From Myrica gale (taxonomy: Eukaryota > Streptophyta > Magnoliopsida > Fagales > Myricaceae): a DNA stretch of 64,000 bases. The stretch covers positions 18,317,001 to 18,381,000 of the forward strand of contig OZ005618.1 in the NCBI GenBank assembly GCA_963930655.1, given 5' to 3'. Position numbers and translations under genes: made by a program. Below, piece after piece: positions 53,944-64,000 of this stretch; the stretch's first letter is position 1, and every line of letters starts with the position of its first letter. The notes beneath the pieces were generated by a model. The model was not told where the DNA came from and did no database searches. It saw only the letters and a program-made list of their open reading frames with translations.

Positions 53944-56700
53944 TCAAATTTTATTATATAATTCAAGAAATTACAGATAATCGCACAGGCGCGATAGAAA
54001 AAGAGTAAACTTAAAGTAGGTAGTACTGTGAAGATTTCTTAATGAAGAAGAAACGAAAAACAAATATATATTTTGATAAAAAAATAATATAAATTATTGC
54101 TGTCATTTAATTTTGAGAATTCTTGGAATTGGAAGCATACTAGTGTAGTGCATTTAACATAAAAGAATAATGTGTACATTTTAAAAAATTGAGATTTTTT
54201 ATTCTAAAATTTCATAATTTTTTTAAAAGTACAATTCCGTATAAACAACTGTTGCCTAAATAAGAAACAAGAAATCCTTAATAAACCTTCTGTTTAAAAC
54301 TATTTGTGCAATACGTAGCCAGACCAAACATGAATTAGAGAAAGTTGTGTTTTTTTTCTCATTATTTAAAATAAATAATAAACTATCTTAGTTGAGCATA
54401 ATCCACATTTCTCCTCAAGCACCGGCCTTTTGTAATTGTCTCAATGGTGGAAATTCAAATGTATTTTATATAGTAGAAATTAATCATTTCATAAAAAATA
54501 AAGAAAATAAATTAATCATTTTTGACAAATGTGAGGAGGAGTCAGAAGATTTTTTTATATTTATTATAATGAAAAAAGATAAATTTATTTAAAAAATATT
54601 TTAAAATTAATTTATTTAATAAAATTTTAAAATAATTGTATTTACATATTAATGCTTGTACTAAACATTCCTATTACAACTGCTGACTTCCCAAGACAGA
54701 AACAAAAGAAAGAGAAATACGAGTCTTTGCTAAATTTTATTCTTGGAAGTCGTATCCCATGTATGCTTGAATTAAGCCCTCTCAGGATGCTTATCAAACA
54801 CAAAACAGAGTCCGTGGGCTGTGTGAGGTGGATTATATCTGGCTGAAAGGAATGCTATGTAATATTTTGTCCTATGCACGTAGAATTTGAAAAGAAACAA
54901 ATATAACGGGTGAATTTCATTATAAAATTTATACCGTCCGAAACTTTACATGAATAATATTAAATAATATAATGTTTATCTATTGTATCTATTTATCTCA
55001 TACTTATATCGGCTGTTGATCCTAATTTTTCCTGTTAAATACAGGAAGTAAAATTAATATAAGGAAATAATATGTGATATTTCTTAACATTATCTGAAAA
55101 ATATTAGTACGTACCATCATATTTATGAAAAATAAAAGTTTGAGAATTAATGCAAATTAAACTAGACTGATAAAAACCAGACGAAACTAGTTAGAAAGGC
55201 AGCCAATTCCCCTGTTTGGGTTTTGTGCGGACATGCTTTCTTTGCTTGCAGAACCGTCATGAATAAACGCTCCGTTACTCATGTAACAGCCTAACAGTGA
55301 CGGCGATATAATGTCATGCTGACCCTTCGTCCGTTTGCAAGACTCGGTTGGCAGGGGGATCTAGAATTTTTTTCTCTTCTCGGCAAACAGCAAAACAGTA
55401 ATATACATTTTCCAGGTAATAAAATAGTTATATTAAAACAAAAAATAAGTTGAAAATATTTATGACGCGTTTACAAAAACCTAACTATACCAATTTTTTG
55501 TTTTATTATTTCAAAATTTTAGTTTATAAACACAACTGACACAAAATTTTTATCAAATAAAACAATTTCAAAATAATCTTTTTATTCCCATCAAATTATC
55601 TATTTTCATTACAATAAACATAAAAAATTCACTAAAATCATCTTCTTCGCATTTAAAAAGAGAGCAAGCGTAACCCATGTAATCACAAATCATATTAGGT
55701 CGCGTATCATCTTGAACTCACCTTTGCCACATCTATGTCCAGTTATTGCCACATCATTCAAATAAAGCCACATATACTAAAATAAAAAAAATGCAAAAAC
55801 AGAGCAAGCTGAACGACTTGTATGCACATGACATTCAACATATTCACTCTATTGAACCCCTAACTCTTTCTCCCCCAAAGTTTCCTTCCCACATGCTAGA
55901 ACTGTATAGCCCCGAACCTCTATCCTACTGGATCAACATCTTCCCTCTATCTCGAACCCTTAATTTGTTCTGTAATTTTTTGAAGAGCTTGTAAATAGTG
56001 ACTTATGATTCTTATGTCTCTAGCTCCAATTAGTTTTTGAAACGGAGACTGACGAAGGGTTATTCTTTTTTACCAAAATATTATCACAGAGAACTAAAAA
56101 TAACTTTTGTCACCATAGGGACACATTTATAACATTCTCATACCACAGAGACTAGACTGAGGGTGCATTTAAGATAATATTTATATTTTAGGGATAAATG
56201 TAAAATTAGTTTATATGATATACGGGAAAATCAAATTAATTCTCAAGATAACGAAAGCATAAAATTAGTGTTTCTGCTTCCATTTTCATTTGGTATTGGT
56301 CTTTCTATCACATACTGATTTTATACTTTAATGAGATAAAAAAAATAATTTTATGCTTTTATTATTATTAGAACTAATTCCATTTTCGAGCATTTGTAAT
56401 ATTTATCCCAATATTTTAATATATTCGGAGTGACGTTTCTTCTTCGCATTTAAAAAGAGTTTATTTCGTTACTTATAAAGAAAAAGCACTACAAGGCTTT
56501 TTAATACTTTGGGAGAAAAGCGTGTACTTTCACATTTTTGAGAAACTAGTTGATTTTGTTAATTATTTAAAATAAAAGAAACAAAAGGTCATGAAATAAG
56601 AAAAAAATAAGTGATTATTATTATTTTTTCCACAGTGGGAGGCGGGGATTCATATTTCCTGAATTTATTTATAGGGAGCTGGCGAAATAAAGATGCATTG
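53944..56700. other. AT-rich intergenic region, no gene seen
   Basis: Low-complexity AT-rich DNA. Small frames at 54392-54592, 54652-54846 and 55746-55994 have no domain. A phrase 'tcttcttcgcatttaaaaagag' occurs twice (about 55642 and 56438), a short dispersed repeat. The last part is upstream of the XRN gene. Confidence 0.5.
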
Positions 56701-56835
56701 ATTCTTTCGTTGGCCCCTTAGCTCCGCCATCGTCGGTTGTTGTCTTGTACTTTACTTTGAGTCAGAGATAGAGAGAGAACTATCTATATATCCTCCAAAC
56801 AGAGTGCGAGCGAGGGAGTACTGGTGAGTACTGAG
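56701..56835 (+). promoter_or_regulatory. 5' UTR and core promoter region of the XRN gene
   Basis: CT-rich sequence (56700-56760) and a purine-rich run 'gagatagagagagaac', with a possible TATA element 'ctatctatatatcc' at about 56780, lie just before the ATG at 56836. This is plausible as leader or proximal promoter. The transcription start is not determined. Confidence 0.4.
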
Positions 56836-59800
56836 ATGGGTGTGCCGTTGTTTTACCGGTGGCTGACAAATAAGTACCCTAATGTAAGAACGAAAGCCAT
56901 TGAAGAGAGCGGCGTTTTAGATACCGCCTTGCCAAACCCAAATGGCATAGAGTTTGATTATCTTTACCTCGACATGAATGGCATAATCCACCCCTGCTTC
57001 CACCCAGAGGATCATGTTCGTTCATATCTCGTTTCTCGTTATGTTTTACAATTTCACATACATAGTGTATGGTTATATGTAGATGATGTAGTTTACATTA
57101 ATCTTTGCTTTTCAAGAGATAAAACATATATATGTTCATTTGAAATGAAGATGGAATGTTCTACCAAAACAAACACTGTTCCGATAATCTTAAGGTGTCG
57201 GTGGTGAGAAACTTGCATCAAAACTACTTTTCTAAGATTTAGAGATCTTGTAACTATTTCGCGCGCTACAATTTCTGAAACATTTTGTTTTTTGTTTTTA
57301 TTCTGAAAATATTTTAGTTCTTAGTAGCTAGTTGATGACCTGTGTGTTTTATATTCTTATCTGGTTCATGATCAGGAATGCCCCCCAGAAACGTTCGAAC
57401 ATGTATTCAATAACATCTGTGAATATATTGATCACCTTTTCAGCATTATAAGACCGCGGAAGTTGCTTTACATGGCCATCGGTGAGTTTTGTCTTGCTCG
57501 CTGCAAAATACATGTGCTTTGTTGTGGCGTGTTGAATCGTTGATAGCTTACTCATTTTTCATTAGAATCTGAGAGAAGGTTCGACGATCTTCGTGGCATT
57601 TTTAATTGACATGCTTCACTTTTGCTGATACGTAGATGGTGTAGCCCCACGGGCTAAAATGAATCAACAACGATTAAGACGTTTTCGGAAAGCAAAGGAC
57701 AAAGAAATTGCTGTGGGTTTTCTTTAATCTGTGTTTTTTATGTTGTTTTGCTCTTATACTACGAGTCTACGATTCTCTACTATTCAGGAAGCAGAGGAAG
57801 ACAAGCTGAGAGCGGAGTTCGAAATGGAAGGAAAACCGGTTCTCCCGAAACACGAAACTGAAGTTTCAGATTCGAATATAATCACCCCAGGGACAGAATT
57901 CATGTACAGATTGTCAGACGCCCTCAGAAGCTATGTTACTTCACGTATAAGCAATGATCGGGGCTGGAGGAACATCAAGGTGTGTGATCCGTACGCTCAA
58001 ATTTATGAACTTTTACTTTGTAAAAAACTCTTCCGATCATTCGTTTTTTAATTTATTTGTTTCCTGATCGTGCAAGTAGGTCATTATTTCTGATGCTAAT
58101 GTACCTGGTGAGGGGGAACACAAAATAATGTCGTTTATACGTCACCAGCGAAATGTCACCACTTACGATCCAAATACTAGACACTGCCTTTATGGTCTGG
58201 TATGAAACTCTGCTAGCTTCTGTTGTCTGCATTGCCATTTAGAAATAATATGCATCCCTACTTCGCTTCATCACTTGATTTTAATTTTAAGATGAATATT
58301 GTTATCAAATGTCTTCTTTGTGCAGGATGCAGACTTGATAATGTTGGCTTTAGCAGTGCATGAAGTTCATTTTTCTATTTTGAGAGAGGTGAATATGTGT
58401 AACTATCATAAATTTAGAGATACTTGCCTTAATGTTGGGTTATAGGGTGCTGGATAAGGATGTTTCAAGTTGGTCAGCCCTATTCTTTGTGTGTATGTGT
58501 GTATGTGTGTGTATATATATATCTTTGGCCCCGAATGAAACTGATTCATCTAATAGGGCAAGATGCTGCCTATCATTCACCGGTCACATTATCTAGGGGC
58601 CTTAGACACTCACAGAGTGATATTTGTTGAATCATTAATTTGTTCGTATGTCTTATTCTGCACATTTTCGCATCTTGGGTACAGGATGTGCAACAACAGG
58701 GCCAACAACAGATTCAGGGATCTTCTAACATGACCAATAAAAGTACTTCTCTAGTGAAAAAGCCTTATGAGGTATATAATTCATGGCCATTTTGCTGTGA
58801 CGTGAGTTCATAGTTTTTTTTATGTGCTTAAACAATCTTGTTTCTATTACATTTGCAGCTTCTACATATATGGATTTTGAGGCAATATTTGGAGCTTGAC
58901 ATCAAAACCCCTGTTGACTCTAATCTACCTGATAATATGAAGATCGATCTTGAGCGGATAGTAGATGACTTTATATTCATGTGTTTTTTCGCAGGAAATG
59001 ATTTCTTGCCCCACATGCCCTCATTAGACATTCATGAGGTGTCATTTCTCTCTTAGCTTCCACTACTAAACACACTGGTCTTGAAGTTGTAAACCACTTT
59101 TGATTAGTGTTTGCTTGGAAAAAAACACTACAAGGCCAACAAGAGATTCAGTGTCAGATATACATTTTCTAGCCCTTCTCCTTCATCTAATTAGTTAACG
59201 CTTCCTTAAATAAATTTTAAATTAATATACTCTAACGATTTCATTGGAACAACAGTATTAAAGCAAAAGCTATTCAACAATGTTACATTTGTTGGCATGA
59301 GGTCTTGATTATGGTTTTCATAAGAGTTGCAACAGAATATATCTCGTTCATGTGACAATGATTTCTTTTTGTTTTAGGCATGTAACAATTATCTCAATTA
59401 TCATATTGTAAGTAGCGTTAAATCTAAGAACGTCCTTGCTCATTAAATAAACCATTATGCAAACGAAATAGCATCTTGCTGTGGATCTAATCTGATGAGA
59501 CATGTACCATATTTGGTCTTGTGATGCTGCTTTGTGTAGAGAGAGTATAGATAATGAATTTATTTTCTTGGTAAAAGTTTCAAATACTGATTGCTATAGC
59601 AATGAACTAATATGTTACATAAAAACGGATTACTATAGTAATGAACTAATTTGTAACATACCTTTTCAGCGTTCTATTGATCTGTTGATTAGTGTCTACA
59701 AAAAAGAGTTCAAGAATCTAGGTGGCTATTTAGTCGACACGAGTCAGGTATACCCTTACACGAATTCTCACGTTGTAGTCTTGTTCCAATATCAGTCGTG

Positions 59801-62800
59801 CTTGCAAACATTTAAGATGTTTTGCCTTTTATGTCCAAAAGGATGTTGAAGACAAGAACATGGGTTATATAAAACTTTCTCGAGTTGAGAAGTTCATTCT
59901 TTTGGTTGGCTCATATGAAGAGAAAATCTTCAAGAAAAGATTAGCATTACGAGAGCGTAAACTCAAGCAACTTTGCAATTGCTCCGATGAGGTGAGTCAA
60001 TTTTTTCCAATTAAATTTCAACCAGATTAATACATGGATGCCTCTGCTACAAAGCTAACAGTTCTGATGCTAATTTGAATGCCTTTCTAGCAAGCTGAAT
60101 ATAATGAAGGTGGTAATATTGAGATTGGGACGAAGAACAGTTCTGGTGCATCTACATATAAGTCTTCATTGCTGATTTTTCTCAGGTACGTTCCCCATTC
60201 ACACAAGAAGAGCGTAAAATTGGATGGTTATGTTGACAGAGACAAATTTGTATTTCAAATTGTTGCAGTGGTCCTACTTTTTCTTTCATTTATATATATA
60301 TATTCTTTGAATAAATTGGTCCCTCAGTTGCTTTGTAATCACAGTAATAAGGGCCCCTTAGGATATGCTACTGAGTATTCTTGATTAATTAGTTGGGTAC
60401 TTCCTTTCTTGGTTTGCAGATGTTGATCAAAATACAAAAGAGTTGAAGGAAAAATTAAAACATAATCTCCGCAAGAACACAGACCTATTTAAACAGGGAC
60501 TTTGGACTGACAAGGTATGAATCACTGCGGTCTGAAGATTGTCTGTCCTTCCTTCTTGAGTAGACTCCTACGCATGTGTGTTCTTAGATATGCTTGGTGG
60601 GTTTATTCTCATACCGTACACAGGTGAGACTGGGGACTCTTGATTGGAAACAAAGATACTACAAAGAGAAATTTTCTGCAGAAAGCTCCCAGGATATTGG
60701 AAACCAAAAGAAAGAACTAGTAAGCTTTTATTCTTAGATTTGTATCTCAGTTTCTCCGGAAATAGCAACCCCTTGTCCATTTTCAATTGAACATGATCTA
60801 TTCAATAAGTGTAGCTGAAGCTCAATTTAGCTGATGTTGCATTAGAGCTCGCCAAATTTTAGGTCTCTAGCACGTGTAGACTAAATTGTTGGGCTCTTAA
60901 ATTTTTAACTTCCGTTTCTTGATTACTTGAAGGTTACGAAGTACACTGAAGGATTACTATGGGTTCTCCTATATTACTTTTCGGGAGTCCCATCATGGAC
61001 ATGGTAAGACAATGGCCTATGGTTAAGAGCCCTTTTCTAATGCTGCTTGATGATGTAATGAACATAATAATGAATGATCTTTGCTGAGGCACGCTATAGG
61101 TTTTATCCGTACCACTATGCACCATTTGCTTCGGATATGAAGGGCCTTGCTCAAGTCAGAGTGAAGTTTAAAAAGGGTTCTCCCTTCAAACCATTTGATC
61201 AACTGTTGGCTGTCCTCCCCCCAAAGAGGTAACTCTATCTTTACTGTTCGTTCTCCATTTTGAGTTTTTCTTCTGTATTTCAAATAAATGCTAAAGTGAA
61301 TAACTGTGCTTCTGTATGGTGCTCATGCTCTTCCTAAAGTTTACCAGGCTCTTCTGACAGATGAGGGGTCCAGAATTATTGATTTTTATCCAACAGGTAA
61401 AGTTTAATTTGTAGCATTTTTTGGTCCAGTTAATTGGTATGCAAAAGTTAACATAGCTCTTTTTTCTTGCTTAGATTTTGATATGGATACAGATGGAAAA
61501 CGTTTTATATGGCAGGTTTGCTTTTGTTGCTTATATTTTTTGTTGCTTGTCTGTTATCCTTTAAATGTCTTATTGTCTCACTATCTTTGCTATTTTCTTG
61601 TCTCATCAAGGAAATATGCAAGCTTCCTTGTATAGAGGAAGGACGCCTTCTATCTGAAACCAAAGAATTGGATAAGGATCTGTCGGTATGACATTGTATC
61701 ATAGCCTATTCATAAGAATATAGGACCTTTTGAAGGTGCTTGATTTTGATTGTTTTCGCAATTTATATTTTGTAGAAGGTTGAAGCAGTAAGGAACAAGA
61801 ACAGTGTTGATCAATTATATTTGAGTAGCACGCAAGAGTTGGCATCGCAGATTTTGGCACTTTCTTTTAATCAGAAGGAACTTGTCGAGATAGCTACCAC
61901 TAAGAGGTTGGTGGATTGTTGTACCACTTTACAGCTTTGTTGAGCTTCGACTGTAGAGCCATGGACTGATACTACTGCCAGAGTCGTTACCCATGAAGGA
62001 GAGCTGTTGCCAATTTTCTTTCTTTGCCATCAAATTTATAATAGTTGTTGTATGATTGATTATGAACAGATATTCTCCAAGAAACTAAATAAATTTTCTC
62101 TGTTTTCTCCTTTTAGTGATGGGATTGGTGGTTTTATACGTCTGAGCGATCAGGATACTGAAATGGTTCAGAGGAAAGTAAAGAACAACGATGAAGAGAA
62201 CTGTGTCTTGTAAGGAAACAAAATATAGACGCCCATTTTTCAAGTCGTCTACTTTTTGTTCTCTGATATTACCTTTATTTATGTTTCAGATATGTGTCTT
62301 TTGAGACAGCAGCTGTTGTTGCCCATATTCCTCGTTTGCTTGAAGGTGTTAAGCTTCCGGAAAAGGTACTTAAATTTGAAAATCACAAGCTTACTACTCA
62401 CTCCAACTGGAACAACCCATTGTTTATAATTCTAGAAAATGACCTCAGCAGAGAGAAGCAGGAGTTCATATTTGATGTTTTTACCCACCAATTAAGTTTT
62501 ACTGATTCCTTTCCCTCTTCTCTGCTTTACCCAGTACATGCTGATCAAAGCCAAACTCTATATTTTACTAATACCATCTTGCAGTTGAATACTAAAAAAA
62601 ATAAACATGTTGAAAAGAATTGACAACCCATCCTCTGCAAAACCACAATATTTTTTATGCAGACTATTAGTGAAGCTGATCTGATGGAAGCGGTTCTCTG
62701 GCATGAATACGAAGGTAACAAACCCCCCAATAGGTAAGTCATCTCTGTTCTTCTGTACTATATATTGTGGCTGTTCTATGGGGACATTTCTGTTGTAGAT

Positions 62801-62840
62801 GCACTTGGGTGACTTGAATGTGGTCTCCAGATTTTGGTAA
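56836..62840 (+). CDS. 5'-3' exoribonuclease (XRN2/3/4 family), about 23 exons
   Basis: Exons joined by eye from GT-AG sites: 56836-57015, 57376-57481, 57636-57712, 57788-57979, 58080-58199, 58326-58388, 58685-58771, 58859-59038, 59670-59747, 59842-59991, 60091 to about 60145, 60420-60514, 60624-60719, 60933-61003, 61100-61228, 61320-61396, 61475-61515, 61611-61685, 61776-61906, 62117-62209, 62290-62365, 62663-62733, 62831-62840. The product starts [15 protein letters not shown] and has the XRN catalytic set: [46 protein letters not shown] and [12 protein letters not shown]-terminal XRN blocks such as [27 protein letters not shown] and HIPRLLEGV follow. The enzyme degrades 5'-monophosphate RNA (mRNA decay, transcription termination, or rRNA and miRNA by-product turnover, depending on the paralogue). 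Predicted length of about 750 residues is short for the family. There is no zinc knuckle in exon 7. Exon 11's donor, exon 16's acceptor and the C-terminus are uncertain. The start ATG is the first in the family-typical context. Confidence 0.88.
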
Positions 62841-63229
62841 TCACCAAGGGAGGGGACAGCATGGCTCGACAGATTCTGCCAGGGAAAGCGTCTCCCATTA
62901 CAAGTGAAATGCCTTCATCGAACATCTTTGTTTCTTGTCATGCTAATAGTTTCTGCGCAACAGTATTCGATGACAATGCGATTGTCTTACATGAGCTAAA
63001 CAGGCATTTTTGTATCATCTAAGTTTGATATCAAGGTTTTCTGGCATTTCCTCTGGTCTAACATGTCTACGATTCTACATTTGTAAAGGATGGTTTAACC
63101 TTCGGTTTTTCAAATTTTTGTAGGCAGACTCATTTCTTATCATGTCAAATATATTAAGTAAACGTAACCTGCTTTGTAATCACGTGGGTTTGTGTAATGG
63201 CTGCTACTGGTGGGATTTTTTTTTTTTTT
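62841..63229. other. Region after the XRN stop; possible 3' UTR or extra coding
   Basis: If exon 23 is read in the other frame, it gives a Gly/Gln/His/Ser-rich stretch ([14 protein letters not shown]) to a stop at 62905-62907, like the low-complexity tails of XRNs. The predicted phase instead gives TAA at 62838. The rest has no recognisable coding. Confidence 0.4.
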
Positions 63230-63440
63230 GGTTAATTACAAAAAAAACCCTCAAACTATACCACGTTTCTCACAATCCCCCTAAACTTGAACTCGTATCA
63301 ATCCGCCCCCTCAAACTTACGTAAACGTCTCAGTTTCGTTTTTGACTCGTTTTTAACCAAACAGTACAATAAAAGACCAAACTGCCCCAATTCTAAACAC
63401 GTGAGCTTCTCTCTCTCTCTCTTTTTTTTTATCTCCGAAG
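63230..63440. repeat. Fragment of a 'ccctcaaacta' dispersed repeat
   Basis: The phrases 'ggttaattacaaaaaaaaccctcaaacta' and 'cccctcaaacttac' match the terminal phrases of the Mutator-type MITEs at 2499 and 53498. Only one end is visible, so it is probably a truncated copy. Confidence 0.45.
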
Positions 63441-63539
63441 GTCTTCTTCTTCGCTGTAAATTTCAAGTAGAAAACATATGCATATTATTTCACCAGTCTT
63501 TTACAATATACAACTCAGCTACTCTTTTTCCATCACTAT

Positions 63540-64000
63540 CCTCTTAGAACTCATACCCGCTCTTTACAAATGTTCATTGGAACTGCTAGAACTCTAGTAG
63601 TTTTCCTCCCATGTGTGAGCAGCAAAAAACTCATTGAACGACGTCACCAACCTCTCAAGGTCATTGCAAACAGGGGCCTGATAGTGGAAGTTCAAGCCTC
63701 TCCACATTCAGAGATTGTAGGTTGTACAGAGGCTTCTATCTATCGGATCCCGCAAATTTTAAGAAATGCTCTATATCTCTGGTATCCGAGCTACAATGTC
63801 TTAGGTGGAACCAGTTCCTCAGTGGTTTCGACTTTTTGTCACTGATGGCAATAGCAATGTCATTAGGGAAAAGGTCTCGGAGAACGAAGGCATGCACGAT
63901 AGTTGATACAAGTAGACCCGTGATTGTAAGCATAGCACTGCCGCAGAGTATGGCAGCCAAAACTTGGGTTACTACACTTTGGACTTCATTTGAGTACCTG
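63540..64000 (-). other. Unrecognised open region at the right edge
   Basis: The minus-strand frame is open from the window edge to 63736. It encodes RYSNEVQSVVTQVLAAI, a hydrophobic stretch suggestive of one or two membrane segments (ILCGSAMLTITGLLVSTIVHAF), and then a charged tail. It could be the last exon of a membrane-protein gene lying mostly to the right, or a chance frame. I do not recognise the family. A + strand frame at 63570-63845 overlaps it and has no domain. Confidence 0.25.

Noticed and set aside
53496..53980. Two plus-strand frames of 68 and 92 codons
   Set aside because: Both lie within or across a Mutator-type MITE with clear inverted ends and target duplication.
57731..58051. 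Separate small genes inside the XRN locus (several short frames)
   Set aside because: They are exons read on into introns. Exon boundaries and motif order show a single split gene.

Overview
This window is from a plant nuclear genome, almost certainly a flowering plant and probably a eudicot. The evidence is an NDR1/HIN1-like (LEA_2) gene, a plant-type 5'-3' exoribonuclease (XRN) gene with about 23 exons and GT-AG introns, chromovirus and Sirevirus LTR retrotransposons primed by initiator tRNA-Met, Mutator- and Harbinger-type MITEs, and an endogenous caulimovirid. Nothing prokaryotic (operons, CRISPR arrays, ribosome-binding sites) was seen. I found no rRNA or tRNA genes, but I could not run a covariance-model search.

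Layout. At 1-8.5 kb there is a hAT-like transposase scrap at the left edge, a single-exon NHL gene (1422-2075) with a TATA box, several MITEs, a 166-bp tandem duplication with palindromic arms, an RNase H-like scrap and a broken BED zinc-finger hAT gene. At 8543-12916 lies a reverse-oriented solo LTR of about 4.4 kb with a perfect 5-bp target duplication and three tandem arrays inside it.

At 13017-34699 is the most striking structure, an endogenous plant pararetrovirus most like a florendovirus. It has an uninterrupted ORF1 of about 1,827 codons (movement protein, capsid with zinc knuckle, protease, reverse transcriptase, RNase H) and a separate ORF2. Identical 63-bp terminal direct repeats bound it, and TA-rich DNA flanks both ends. 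A young chromovirus (Tekay/Del-like) LTR retrotransposon of about 13.5 kb (20079-33574) sits inside ORF2, with 5-bp target duplication ACCAG. The viral reading frame resumes in register on the far side.

At 36.97-39.68 kb is a small Copia-type element that keeps gag but has lost almost all of pol (non-autonomous). At 41552-50856 is a Sirevirus (Copia) whose gag-pol carries several stops and frameshifts and has lost catalytic residues in its protease and RT, while its extra 437-codon env-position ORF is still open. From 50.9 to 56.7 kb there is AT-rich intergenic DNA with a second hAT (ZMYM1-like) scrap and a textbook Mutator-type MITE with a 9-bp target duplication.

The only other cellular gene is the XRN exoribonuclease (56836 to about 62840). 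It retains the catalytic acidic residues but appears to lack the zinc knuckle found in other plant XRNs, and it shows unusual splice-site and C-terminal features. The last 1.1 kb holds repeat sequence and an unrecognised reading frame at the edge.

Most of the window is mobile or viral DNA in layers of different ages. The two host genes sit at opposite ends and show no sign of working together. Coordinates of elements and exons were read by eye from the sequence. Family-level assignments come from motif recognition, not from database searches.
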